Shown here in pieces: positions 13,570 through 25,647 of a DNA stretch of 64,000 nucleotides (the stretch's first letter is position 1; every line of letters begins with the position of its first letter). The position numbers and the translations under genes are program-made. The notes under the pieces are model-generated. The model saw nothing but the letters and a program-made list of their open reading frames with translations. It was not told the origin of the DNA and ran no database searches. The DNA is from Quercus robur (lineage: Eukaryota; Streptophyta; Magnoliopsida; Fagales; Fagaceae), in NCBI RefSeq assembly GCF_932294415.1, contig NC_065536.1:58951854-59015853 (forward strand). The letters are read 5' to 3'.

Positions 13570-14311
13570 CTTACATCTATGGTGGATCCCGTAATAAATT
13601 ACCTAATAATTACTCACACTTATATGACAAACTATAATCACCTCAATTATAGGAAACTAAGATAGAGATATTAGGCCCTTTTAAATATATATCACTGTAA
13701 GTTTATTTTAGACTTTCTCTCATCTCCTCATGTGTATGTTAAAAATACTTAGTATTATAATAAAATAAAAAGATAGAGATATTCACATCCAAAACTGTGA
13801 ATAGAGTGATGAGTGGTGTTGCATCCTAATAATTTTGACCGTCAATATTTTCCTTATAGGAATTTACTTTTGAGTCCTATTGATGGATATTCTTAAAGTA
13901 ACTGTTAATAAACCATTTTAAGAAAGTTTTGACATCATTTTATTGGAAAATATAAAAAATGGTCAAAATAATTAATTGTTTTTTTTTCTTATTTCATAAG
14001 AAAAAAATTAAAAATATTGTTTAAAGTTTAAACCAATGTCTTTAGAGCATCTATTAACTTTTCTCTTTACTTGTTTTTAATGGGCCCTGAAAAATTGGAG
14101 GCATTTCATGGGCTTGAATTGATTTTTTTTTTTCTTTTCTTTTATGAACTTTAAATTCTTGGTACTCTTAAAGCATGTTACGGTTGCTTAAAGATATGTC
14201 ATATTTTAAAGAATCCGAGGAATATTGTCGATTTGATTATTAAATTTGATGATCTATACAACAAAAAATGATTATATCATGCAGCATAAGCAGAAAAACA
14301 ATGGAAGATAT

Positions 14312-14358
<47 letters not shown>

Positions 14359-14471
14359 ATAATCCATTCAAGCCAAGCATTCCTCACCATTTGCTTTATA
14401 CGATTTATTTGATGTTTTCAGCTTTGTCCTCCCACGGTAACCTACACTACATACCATCTCTTCTATACAAG
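13570..14471. other. AT-rich intergenic stretch with (AT)n tract
   Basis: No gene is seen. An interrupted TA repeat occupies about 14308-14349. The remaining sequence is AT-rich and contains no convincing open frame. Confidence 0.5.
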
Positions 14472-15031
14472 GTTTTCAGACCCGGACCATTCATTGAACC
14501 GTTAAAGGAAGAGGTTCAAGATTTTTAAGGTCGAACCGAGGTCGAACCGGAGTCGAACCGTGATGACGTCATAATTAATTAAATAATTAATTAAAGCCTA
14601 AATATAGATATTAAATTTATAAAACTAGCAAAATTGACAATATATCTATATATGTGAGGGAAATTTAATGATTTTCAAGCATATATTTAATAATTAAATA
14701 AGAAAGTTAATAAAATAAAATAATAACCATGAAAACATTAAAATTTATGATTAATTTTTGAAATAAAGTTGAATATCTTTGAAGGATTTTAATTATAATT
14801 TTTTTTATTCCTTGTAAGAGATGGATAATTTAATTAAGTAGAATAAAATTGTAAAAAAAAAAAAAAATTGCTAAGGGGTTGGACCGCACGGTTCTCATCG
14901 GTTTGTACGGTCCAACCCCGGTTTTAACGGTTCACGGAATTAACAAAAAATCCGGTTCTTTATGCTTAAAAAACCGGTTTTCATCCCGGTTTTCACGGTC
15001 CGACCTTCCGGTCCGGTCCGGTTCTGAGAAC
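14472..15031. mobile_element. Non-autonomous inverted-repeat DNA transposon (hAT-like)
   Basis: The left end GTTTTCAGACCCGGACC and the reverse complement of the right end, GTTCTCAGAACCGGACC, match at 15 of 17 positions. The flanks TATACAAG and TATGCAAT match at 6 of 8, consistent with an old 8-bp target duplication. Repeated CGAACCG and CGGTCCG motifs fill the subterminal regions, with an AT-rich middle. At 560 bp it has no transposase. The hAT assignment rests only on the duplication length. Confidence 0.7.
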
Positions 15032-15170
15032 TATGCAATATCATCTAATTATCGGTTTGCTTGCTTACATTTTTTTCTTTTAAGTTGTGTCTTATGATTT
15101 GCCTGCATTTATCTTATTAGTATTGTTATCGATAAACAATACCCATAATCAATTTTTAAGGTTATTATGG

Positions 15171-15277
15171 TAGCTAAATGGGCACCTCTCCATGCATAAA
15201 GTGCTTGGAGGACTAAGAGGAAAGGGTTCGACCTATAGGTTAGTAGCATATTGTATCTATCTCTCAAAAAAGAAGAA
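15171..15277 (+). mobile_element. SINE with Pol III A and B boxes
   Basis: The 107-bp element starts TAGCTAAATGG, an A-box match, and has GGTTCGACC at about 15225, a B-box match, at tRNA-like spacing. It ends in an A-rich tail. A perfect 10-bp target duplication, GTTATTATGG, flanks it (15161-15170 and 15278-15287). This combination is diagnostic of a tRNA-derived SINE. The perfect duplication suggests a fairly recent insertion. Confidence 0.85.
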
Positions 15278-15287
15278 GTTATTATGG

Positions 15288-15427
15288 ATTCTAATTAATT
15301 CAACTGATAAAAATCTCCTATTGTCAAATGAGATATATGGGGTTCAATCTCCGTCTACATCTTGATCTGATCATAAGAAACAATCATTAAAAGCAAGCGC
15401 CATAATTTAAAACTATTTCTCAAAAAA

Positions 15428-15472
<45 letters not shown>

Positions 15473-16602
15473 TTGTCTTTTCATCTTTATTACGTTATTA
15501 AGCGTTATCTTAGGAATTACTATTTGTATTTGATTACCTCTTGTTCAAATAATAGTAGAACTCACATATTATTAAAGGGGAAGATACAAAAGAATGGGCG
15601 ACACATAGATCATTCGAATCAACAATTTTTTAGTCTTATATTTTAGGATAGTTTTGTAGCCTTAGCTTTAGGAGTAGAATATAAACTAGTTTGCAACTCG
15701 TGAAATGCACATAATAAAATATTAATAAAATATGATTGTATTTCAAAAAATGATTTTCTCTGCCTTTCATTTTGTATATAAATACAAAATTTGATAATTA
15801 TGATTGTTATTAATAAACATTTATTATGATTGTGTTTGTATATGAAATTTAATAATTATGGTAGTTATTAATAGGTATTTATTATGATTGTCTATTTATA
15901 TGGTCATATTTAATATATAATTATGATAATTATTAATTGTTATTTATTATATTATAAGTGCTTGTGGGGTGTGGGGGTAAGAGCTGAGATTCCAAGAGAG
16001 AGCTTTATGTACATATACACTTAGATAGGTTAGGCTTAAGTCCATTGTCCAGTAGTACTAGACCCGTTGAGATGATAACATGTGTCCACTTTTGAACACG
16101 TGTCACCATCTGACCAGGTTCAATGCACTGGATGCACTGGACCTAAACCAAGTCCCACTTAGATTAAATTAGAGTAGAATTTCTATCTTGTATAATATAT
16201 ATATATATATATATATTCTATTATTTAAAGAAAATATGATGTGTCAAGATTCTAATAGAAAGATAGCGGGTTTTTCAACATTGGTTCCTTCGAACTCCAT
16301 TTATTGATTCCCCTGGACCAATAGCAGCTACATAAATTGTTTAATTCTCTTTCCAGTTTGCTTTCCTTCAACTAAGGCTATTGAGACCCATAGAAGCTCA
16401 ATTGGTTGCTTTCTTCCCCATGGATTGACATTAATAGAATGGTTTATTGAAAGCAAACTCACTTGCAAGAGCGAGCAGCAACGAACGAGTCTACGATTTG
16501 TTTTTTTGTAAGATGGTCCATAAAAAATATAATTTTTCTAAGAATTAGAGATGTCTGCCTTGCCTTCATTCTTGCTTAAGCTAAACTCAATTTATAGAAT
16601 AT

Positions 16603-16691
<89 letters not shown>

Positions 16692-16922
16692 GGATTCGCT
16701 TAATGGTTGCCCTTAACGCATTTGTGAATGAACCATTTCAGGAAAATATTGGTACCACTTTTACAAAAAATATTTAAAAAAAACTATCAAAAAAATTAGA
16801 TTTTTTTTTTCTTTTTCCATAAAAGGTTTCTTAAAATATCCTTAATTTTTTATAGATTATAAATTATTAATATAGACTAGACCCCATAAAAGTGGGAGTT
16901 TTATACACGGTGTGTATGATCA
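15288..16922. other. AT-rich intergenic DNA with microsatellites
   Basis: No gene is seen. An (ATT)n tract lies at about 15428-15472, a short TA tract at about 16196-16215, and a compound CT-TA-GT tract at 16606-16691. A sequence with the GTCCAGT...ACTGGACC core, related to the element at 1454-1570, lies near 16035-16150. Confidence 0.5.
16606..16691. repeat. Compound microsatellite (CT)n(TA)n(GT)n
   Basis: About 25 CT units pass directly into about 10 TA units and then about 7 GT units. Tracts like this are highly length-variable. Confidence 0.95.
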
Positions 16923-17194
16923 TTTATAGTGTGGGTTTGGATCCAAGTTTGAGTTTTGCGTTTGCATTTTTTTTTTTCTGCTGCGCGCGACAAAATTCAC
17001 TGTTCTTGTATGGTTTAACACTATTCACGCACTATTCCAGTATTGTTCATGGGACCCACAGTCACTTTATTCAGAAAAAAAATATATATTAAAAATGAGT
17101 CTCATGGTACTATTCACACATTTAAAAATTATTTTGCTACAGTATTTTCAGTTTTCAGTTTCAACAAAAATAAGTTGTATCCAAACGGACCCAC
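16923..17194. mobile_element. Interspersed MITE-like repeat, copy 1 of 3
   Basis: It begins with a GTTTGGATCC-type end and closes with ATCCAAACGGACCC, inverted partners of each other. It shares CATTTAAAAATTATTTTGC and CTACAGTATTTT with the copy at 25648-25925, and a similar plan with 49757-49985. It is non-coding, and target duplications are not clear. Confidence 0.6.
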
Positions 17195-17578
17195 AGTCTG
17201 ATATAGTTGTAATGGATGAATTTAGGAAGAATTCTCCTCAAATATTGTACTTTCCAATTGCATTTATCCAAGTAATTAGTTTCATTCTTCTAAGTGAGAA
17301 CTGCAGGTCCGAACCCACTACAAAGCAAAATTCACAAAACTTAGTAAAACATGGTGAGATGTATCCTTTACTTTGGTCTTCTCGACGGGCTAGCAACATA
17401 ATTACATAGGTTTCCACAAATTCTAAGTATATCCTCTTTTTTTTTTTCTCCTAAAAATATATAAACAAAGAAAATAGAATCGATCTCAACGCCCATTGCA
17501 TCACAAAGTGAAATTGACCACTTGTACATTTCTTGGCCATGACAAACCAAATGGCCAACTGGCCTAGGTAGCCGTTCA

Positions 17579-17585
17579 TATATAA
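17579..17585 (+). promoter_or_regulatory. TATA box of the AGP-like gene
   Basis: TATATAA followed by GG lies about 90 bases upstream of the ATG at 17669. Transcription would start near 17610 and leave a leader of about 60 bases. Confidence 0.55.
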
Positions 17586-17668
17586 GGCTATACATTCTAT
17601 GGAAGTTGGAAGCAACATATTATCAGACCAAAAACACCAGTTCATCATCAAAAGTACTATAAATTAAT

Positions 17669-17926
17669 ATGGATTCTCATTCCACAGTAGCAATTTTTGT
17701 TGCTTGCTTCGCGGTTTTGGTTATGGTCATTGCTGCACAGGGAACTGGGGGAAGCATGCCGGGAAGTGTGAGCATGACCGGAAACATGGCCGATGAAATG
17801 GTCATGCCTCCTGGAACGTCCATGTCAGCTCCTCCTGCTCCTCCCCCAAGTGGCTCTACAAGCAACCTCCCATACTCATCCATGGTGATTGGACTACTTG
17901 CTTTCATTGCTACATTTCTGAGCTAA
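17669..17926 (+). CDS. Small secreted AGP-like peptide, probably GPI-anchored
   Basis: The intronless frame encodes 85 residues. Residues 1 to about 23 are a signal peptide (VAIFVACFAVLVMVIAAQG). The middle is rich in Gly, Ser, Met and Pro, with an APPAPPPSG stretch that could carry Hyp-O-glycans. The last 16 or so residues (SSMVIGLLAFIATFLS) are hydrophobic with no charged tail, and small residues precede them, as in GPI-anchor signals. This is the plan of arabinogalactan peptides of the plant cell surface, though the Ala-Pro content is lower than classic AGPs and the Met content is high. The TATA box upstream and the signal/anchor layout support a real gene. The exact role is unknown. Confidence 0.72.
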   Translation: MDSHSTVAIFVACFAVLVMVIAAQGTGGSMPGSVSMTGNMADEMVMPPGTSMSAPPAPPPSGSTSNLPYSSMVIGLLAFIATFLS

Positions 17927-18063
17927 ATATTTGATCCCTTGTTTTTTTACTTGTGCTTTGGTTTTTGGTGTTTGCATACTTGGCATTTCACTTGAAATAA
18001 TCTTCTCAGTTCCTTTTTTCCTTTTTTGAAGTATAAAATTTGGTGGGATCTGTGTCTGTTATG

Positions 18064-18065
<2 letters not shown>

Positions 18066-18094
<29 letters not shown>
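18066..18094. repeat. Poly-T tract
   Basis: An uninterrupted run of about 29 T lies downstream of the AGP-like stop codon, between it and the convergent hydrolase gene. Confidence 0.9.
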
Positions 18095-18095
<1 letters not shown>

Positions 18096-18472
18096 TTGAC
18101 GATCTTACAATAAAAATATGCTCCTTAATAAGAATTCTCATTAGTCAAAAATTGGAACTTTGATTTCTGGGGTTGCCCAACGGCCAAAGTGGAATACAAC
18201 AGTGTATCACTATTCAATCATCATCAAGGTATGTATAGTTTAGGTAGTTGGATTTGGGCGCCTTCAACATTTTCTGTGGACCCCCATGTCCAAAATGTTA
18301 CATTTGGATAAGAACCAACAATATTCAATAGCAGTGTTTTTTTTTTTAAAATAAATTTTTTATGGCTGTAAATAAAGCTAAAAAAGAGCATGATTAATTG
18401 TAATATACCACCTAAAAAGAATCATTTGAAGAAGAATGTGAAGAAAAAAAAAATGTCTATAGGACCTTATTA

Positions 18473-20690
18473 TTAGAAAGGAGAATGCAGCTTCCTTGTT
18501 AAATCTGAAAGGTATGAATGTGCAAATGCTGCATGCATTGCTGCTCCGATGGGAAGTACATTCTCGTCGATGAAAAAGTAAGGGCTATGTGGAGGATATG
18601 CAGCTCCAATCTTTTCATTTTCTATGCCTAAAAATAGGAATGATCCAGGTACCTTATCCAAGTAGAAAGCGAAATCCTCACTCCCCATGAAGGAAGGAGC
18701 TAATTTTGTGTTTTCTTCTCCTACTATCTCACTCGAGACAAGGCGCACATGTTCATAAATTTTCTCATCATTTATAGTTGGGGGAATTGTGGGATGTTCC
18801 TTTCCTGAGAAATCAATCTCAGCAGAGCAACGCTGTACTGCTGCCTGCCCTTTTATAACCTGGCAAAAAGAAATCAAACTCAAAAATAATCATAGGCAAA
18901 AATGTCCTATCTTCATACTTTTAGTACCCATTTGAGTTAATATGTAGCCTTCTATCAAGTGACTGACCTATATATACATTTGGTTTTTCTTGGATCTTCA
19001 CAAGAGTAATTTTCGGAATACTCCACAATTTTTTTAATAGCTATTGACACAGCAACTTGTGATTAAAGCAATTTCACTTTCACATGAGTTTATCATCGAC
19101 AGAATTTTTATTAGCACCAATCACCACATACCATTTCAGCCATTGTGCAGGAAATTGTGAAAAATTGTCTCCCAGATATATTGTTTCATAAAATGCAAAA
19201 ACCTTACAATGCTATGCATATTAACTACCTACAATGCTATGCAAAGTAGGTAGGTGAATTACCTCTTCTATTCTTTCCCTGAGAGAAAGGAAGCTTTTCT
19301 TGCTGAAAGCCCTAAAAGTCCCAGCTATTGTAGCAGACTCTGGGATGATGTTAAATGCTGTCCCTCCTTGGATTATGGCAACAGAAACCACCTACAGTAT
19401 ATTACATTTTTTTGTAATAAAATGTATGAAAACTCAACTCCATTGTAGATTAAAGTGTAAACCAAACGACCAATTCATTTCATGAGGGCTCAGATTATAA
19501 AATTACTATTAATACCTGAGAATCCAAGGGGTCTATCTCCCTTGACACAATATTTTGCAAGCTGATTACTGACGTTGATACAGCCAAAATTGGATCAATG
19601 GACTGTTGTGGAATTGCCGCGTGACCACCTTTCCCACTGATCTTTGCTTTAAAGCTGCCACACCCAGCTAGAAATTCTCCCGGACGTGATGCAACAACAC
19701 CAACAGGGTACCTTTGCACCAAGTGCAACCCAAAAATGGCCTCTACATTTTCAAGCACCCCTTCTTTGATCATGTCTTTTGCACCTTCCCCACGCTCTTC
19801 AGCAGGTTGAAATATAAGAATAACAGTACCCTACATTCAAATGTGATTTTGTGAATGAGAGGAACACAGAAATATACTAAAATTAAGAAATTAGAGATGT
19901 GTCCAGAGTCCACAAGACCTGTAACTTGTGTCTCAGCTCTTGCAGTATCTTTGCAGCACCCAGGAGCATAGCTACATGTGCATCGTGCCCACAGGCATGC
20001 ATTTTGCCCTCTACTTTGCTCTTGTGTTCCCATTCTACCAATTCCTATACAAGAACATACATTTTACTAGACAACACATAGCACTGCACCTCTTGAAATC
20101 AGAATAATACCGTCAGAATTTGAACAACAGATAAAGTCCATAATTTCCTCCTCGTAGGAGAGTCATAGAAATACCATTAGAGATAGGTTGGTCTGTGATA
20201 CTCAGCCCTGAGTCTTGACAACAGAGTTTTGTAACAAGGGTAGTCTTAGAACAATGGTTAAATGATTAAATTTACAATTTCCTAGTGGTTAAATCTTTTA
20301 GGATAATTAGTGATATTTGAAGCAAGAGGAGAACTCTTAAAATCCCTTTGTGCCTTTAGAATTCAAATTTAAGAAGGGAAAGGCTTTTTTCTTTCTTTGG
20401 TTTATAAGAGATCCATTGACCTATAACCTACATAGCAGGAGGAAAACTCTCCCATTTGTTGATGAAGGTGAGACTTGATCCCAAGTTCCTAATATAATAT
20501 GACATCAAGAGACCTCACAAGCTAATAAAAATTGAAATACTTTACATTTTCGAAGCCTTAATAGAGTCAAATCATCAGAATCTTTGCTTATATTTGGATT
20601 GCATATAACATTGTATATAGGCCAAGAAACCATATCTAATTTTAGTGAAAAAACACATTAAAGTTAGATATTCAATGTTGTTTCCTCTTT

Positions 20691-20723
<33 letters not shown>

Positions 20724-23036
20724 AACATATATTCTTCTTAATTTATCTTAAAAGCCTACTCAGACTTGTGCAAATAGGCCATGTCCTGTTCTTGATAGGC
20801 TGCTATCCTATCACTATCATAGTTTACCCCGTAATTAAGGATATGTATCCACCTCTAATTCCTCTTCTTTATACACTGCCCCACGAGGGCCACGACCAAT
20901 GAAACAGGATGCTGTCTTTTTTTTTCTTTTCTGGGTAACTTAAGAGGGTGTTATTACAATTCATGAAAAATTATTAGATACTCTTGGAGTACGGTGGTGC
21001 TTCTTCCTTACATTCATGGTGAATCCCACTAATGAATGTTAGAGGAAGTAGCATCACATCACCGTAATCCAAAAACATCTAAAACTTATTTCACTGTCCA
21101 CAACTATGACGATGGTTTTATTCCTAAGTGATTCCTTTTGTCCCTAAATTTTCTTTTGAACCAAATCATTAATTGTGGTGAAAGTCTGGGCAAAGTTTTC
21201 TTTAAACATTTTATGGGTGTTATTTTACTTTTTCGCTATTTATTATTGCCTTGAAATTAATTTTAAATATGTTTCAAGCATTTTGTTATTGTTACTTAAT
21301 TTTAAAACCTAAAACGAACATATTATATCCAAAAATAATTAAATTATTCATTAAAAATATTAATTAAATTAATTGTTGTCCCCCAGGCGTGTCGTGCTCT
21401 AATCTTTTAAGAAATGCCATAAGTCATGTACCAATGAGTGAACAGACGTGCAACGGTGGATGAAAACGATTACAATTATACAAAATCTGGAACTTTTTGA
21501 CTTCCAGATAATCACCAATTTTGGCTGATTGACAAAACACATTAGTTGACAATACCGCAAAGCACATGGTACAATTGTCTTATTTCCCTATGTCAAACCA
21601 CCACCCTACATTTTCAATTTTTTTGGCTTGTAACAGGGACGAAGCCAGAACTTGAACTTAGCGAGACAGTTTTACTGTTTGTTGCGTATAATGACTTTAG
21701 TTTCTGGGTCGGTTGCTTAACAGCTAATGAGTTTTTTTTGTGTGTTTTTGCATGTGGATCCAGGTATGAACAAAATTATTTTGTTTAAAATTTTTTAAAG
21801 AATCAAGTTGTTTGTTTTAGATAAAATTGGTTGATTAAGTTTAATTGTTTTTAACTTTACTATTGGTAATTTTTGTTGTTGAATAATTTTTTTGGGCTCA
21901 TTTATTTTGCTTTAGATTTTAGATCTAGCCTTTAAAGAAAATGCTAAAATTACAAATTTTTTTTTTTACAAATTATTAATGTGGTGAATAGTTATTAAGT
22001 AAAAATGCGATATAATGAGCTCAGATGCAAACCAATAAAAGTTTACTACCACAACAGTTTGTAAAAATGTTATAGAAAATTTTGTGACTAGAGTAGTACT
22101 CCTAAATGAATCAATGATAATATTAAGGGGGGGGGCAAAGTGTGATTTTATAGAACAAAATTGCTAAAATTGGTGACCATGTATATATTAATTAAAAAAA
22201 AAAAAATAGGAGAAGCCATTGCCCCCCTAGTCCAAGTCTCCCTCCGCCCTTGGCTTGTACCCAAGAATCTGAAATTTTTTGGCCCTTAATGTTGCTTCAT
22301 GAGCATCCTTTTGTAATTGGGACGAGCCTTTAACCATCTCCAACTTCTCTGCTTGAGTTTTCTGCTCGGACGATAGAGATGGTTTAAGGCCCTCTTTCTT
22401 CTTAATGCATGTATTCTTAATTATAAATATTCAGCAGCAGAGAAAATTATTAATAGAAAAGTTAAGGAAAACGTACATATTTACTCTTACAAAGTACTAG
22501 AAACCAAAAAGTAAATCATGTCTTTGTGTCCAACTCAAGAATTTTAAAAAATAATAATAATTACACAAATAGAAAGAAAAAAAAGAAAGAAACCAAAACA
22601 GCACAGTTAACTAAAAAAAAAAAAATCTGACCTGAATTGGCAAAGCATCCATATCTGCTCTAAGAGCAACAAAGGGTGGAGAACCAGACCCAATGGTAGC
22701 TACTACGCCTGTATGTGCCACAGGCCACCGGTACTTAACACCAAGCTCATCAAGCTCACGCCTAATGACCTCACTTGTCTTGAATTCTTCATATGCAAGT
22801 TCTGGGTGCTCATGAATTTCTCTCCTCACCTTCTTCATCCAATCTACTGTTTTGGCATCATTAGCCAACCCAAGTATGTGGTCTCTCAAGGAAGAGTTTT
22901 GATAAGTTGTATGAGAATTCAAGCTATTCTCATGGCTATCAGCTTGGAAGTTCAAAGAAAAGCTCAGGGGTATGGCAATGGAGATTAGGAATATGAGCTG
23001 CAGAAAGTCCATGTGGCTTAGCTGAGGACAAAACAT
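18473..23036 (-). CDS. IAA-amino acid hydrolase ILR1-like (peptidase M20D), 5 exons
   Basis: Exons: 23036-22632, 20044-19919, 19830-19516, 19391-19263, 18859-18473. All introns are GT-AG in phase 0, giving 453 residues. A secretory signal lies in residues 9 to about 30; the ATG encoding Met9 is an alternative start. Metal and catalytic motifs are intact: HACGHDAH (Cys153, His155), PAEERGEG (Glu188/Glu189), GLHL (His213), SGKGGHAA (His247, in the dimerisation domain) and the late PPHSPYF His. MGSEDFAFY is also present. The family releases free auxin or jasmonate from amino-acid conjugates, usually in the ER. The C-terminus (KLHSPF) lacks the KDEL/HDEL signal of some relatives, so retention is uncertain. 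Which ILL subgroup it belongs to cannot be settled by eye. Intron 1 is 2.6 kb and carries a transposon. Confidence 0.95.
21633..22249. mobile_element. Non-autonomous DNA transposon in hydrolase intron 1, with 10-bp target duplication
   Basis: The element starts ACAGGGACGAAGCCAGAACT. Read from the other end it starts GGGCGGAGGGAGACTTGG, a loosely similar terminus. Both sides carry the perfect direct repeat TTGGCTTGTA (21623-21632 and 22250-22259). A 9-to-10-bp duplication suggests a Mutator-like origin. The interior is AT-rich and non-coding. Confidence 0.75.
22227..22430 (-). other. Open, coding-like exon fragment in hydrolase intron 1
   Basis: A 68-codon stop-free frame without an ATG reads as a charged, helix-prone segment, for example [19 protein letters not shown] and [19 protein letters not shown] precedes AAG-AAA-GAG, and G|GTACAA follows ILG, so it could be an exon. 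I do not recognise the protein. It does not fit the M20 family between exons 1 and 2, so it is probably a captured or relic exon of another gene. The transposon at 21633-22249 inserted at its downstream edge. Confidence 0.4.
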
Positions 23037-23089
23037 TTTTTTGGCTTAAGCGGTTATAGTTGTGGATGATTGTTAAGAGAAGTAGGAAC

Positions 23090-23097
23090 TATTTATA
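23090..23097 (-). promoter_or_regulatory. TATA box of the ILR1-like gene
   Basis: On the minus strand the sequence is TATAAATA, 54 bases or more upstream of the ATG at 23036. Transcription would start near 23063, leaving a leader of only about 27 bases before the first ATG, or about 50 before the in-frame ATG of Met9. Confidence 0.6.
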
Positions 23098-25371
23098 GTT
23101 TCATAAGACAGTAAGGTTGTAATCTAATTACCTTCCAATGTGCTAAGTGCTAACAGCTTTGACCGGTGTCTCCTACCATTTTTTTACGAAAACGTTCAAA
23201 ATTCAAATCTTTCTACTTCTATTATATTCATTGAATTTATTGAAGAAAAAAAATTTATAAGTTCTTGTAATTTTTTTCGCAACTATTTGTATAGAGTTGT
23301 CACACGCCTGTTTGGCCCTACCACAAACACAAAAGAAAAGAGGAAGGTGAAAATTTATGTAAAATTTTCGGCAAGCCTAGACTTATTGATAATAAGATTT
23401 TATTAATGAATGACTTTAGAGCATATGTTAATAAACCATTTAAGAAAATGTTTTATGAAAAAGTAAAAAAAATAAAATTAATTTTTCTGACAGTCTTTTT
23501 AATTTTTCATAAATTTTTTTTAAATGAATAATTAATGTACATTAACTGGACCCTTGATAAAATATAAAATTGAAAAAGACCAAAAAAAAAACTTTAATCC
23601 TCATTCTTCTCTCTTCTCTCTTAAGGTTGAATTTTACCTATTAAAAAAAAAAAAAAGTTGAATTTTAGTATAACAGTTAATAGATGGAGGAAAATTATGT
23701 TAGGCGTGTGATATGAGGACAATACAATTACAGCTCATGCATCACATGACAAAAATATATCTTAATAAATAACCACTTTGATTTTATCCCGTGACTAATC
23801 TTTAATTTAGATTTACATTGTTTGAATCCATTATCTTGTCCAATCAATAAAGTCAAGTTTGTCCTATCAACAAAAACAATTAAAATTAAAATACAAAATT
23901 AAAGTCAAGTTTGATGTTTATTTTTAACCCTGTTCAACCCAGATAAGTTTTGTAAAACAATAATATATGAGTTATTGAACCCTTTCCGATTCTTTCTAGG
24001 GGAGAGTATGATATAAAATTATAAATTCTTCTCCTCTACTTGTTGTAAGGGAAAAAATTTACAAAACAGAAAAAGTAATAAATCACTATGTTAAGGAAAT
24101 AAATTACCATGTTTAGCATTTTTAGTAATAATTTGACATTTTGGTCTTTCGAAAAAAATCACAATGTTAAGGAAATAAATACAAGATCTTCCATAATCTA
24201 TTTGTGATTAATCCTTAATCATATCTCTTGATATATATGAAATTATTACAAGGAAAATTATTAAACTTTCATAAATGGTTTAAATTATGAAAATTACTAT
24301 TAATATTACAAACTTCATTACATTACTCTTACAAATAGATTTGCCAATTTTTAAACACAACAAAAAAGTAGTTAAGAATTTATTTATTTTATTATTGATA
24401 TCATACCAATCACAATCATTCTCATACTAGTTATAACTTATAAGCACTTTGTTAAAAGTGGTAGTAACTTTTGCAATTTATTTTCATTTCAAATTATTTG
24501 ACATTTTTCTTCTTGTAAATGTATTGTTTATATTTCTTTTAATTTGTGTTGAGTTATATAAATATATACCAAATATTCTGTTATAATTAATTGTATCAAA
24601 TAACTTTATATACACACACATACATACATACACACATAAAAGTTCGTTAAGAAACTGTGAACTTAATAATTTAACCATAATTCTAACACTCCTGAGGTAG
24701 ATTGGAGACATAAATCAAAATCAGAATCTCTTAATTACTCTAATACTATAATAAATCACCAATTATTCTAAAAGCTTAAACTGTCAAAAAATAGTTAATT
24801 TGATCATTTAACTATAATTCTAACATGACTTATAGTATTCTATTAATTCATAGTGATTTTTTTAGAATCAATTCATATTGAAATGATTAGATTGGATTTT
24901 TCCATATATCTCATTAACATTTAAACAAACCTTAATCAGAATTGTTTTGGTATATATGAATATTATGAATTACATGACAAATTCAATCCACTCATTTCAA
25001 GAGTAGGATTATTTTTTTCTCAAGTGAAATGGAGAGAGTCTATTTTGTTGTTAAAATTTTATTTCTTATATCAAATAATGTACATGGAATCATGTCATTT
25101 AAACTTTTAAATGCTTGATCTCTAGCCATAAAATGGATCAATTTGGAAATGGAACTGATCATTATTCCTCATTTTACAATTAATGGATAAGATTTTTAAA
25201 ACTTCACAATTAAGGAGCTAAGAATCCTAGAAAATCTTAACCCATGACTTGCCATGTATGTATTCATTTGAACATTTATTGACTCTATACATTTATAAAC
25301 TATAAGCTGTCTTGCACAAAGAGAATTCAATTTTTTCCCCTTACAACCAGTGTTCTTTTTTTTTTTTTTCT

Positions 25372-25380
<9 letters not shown>

Positions 25381-25402
<22 letters not shown>

Positions 25403-25430
25403 GGGGGTGGGGGGGTGTTGGGGTTGGGGG
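25381..25430. repeat. G-rich tract with quadruplex potential
   Basis: About 20 consecutive G are followed by several shorter G runs separated by single T or TGTT. The four-run layout could form a G-quadruplex on the plus strand. The exact run length may be an assembly estimate. Confidence 0.8.
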
Positions 25431-25647
25431 TTGAAGGTGTGAAGAATTGAGCTCACTTGTTTGTGTGAGAATTGGACAATATTATTGAACCACAAGACTT
25501 TAAAAATTAAAATTAAAATTATATTACGTATTTATATGTCTATATCTTTTATTGTGGATATTTATATAATTTTTGTACTTCTTATAATTGAACATACATA
25601 TAGTCTGACTTTGACCAATGACTCATAGTTGACCAGGCCAACTGGCG

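Larger units (their letters stand above)
23037..25647. other. AT-rich intergenic DNA
   Basis: No gene is seen. The left end holds the hydrolase promoter. Near 25360-25430 a T-rich run passes into a long G run. The rest is AT-rich with short A tracts. Confidence 0.5.
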
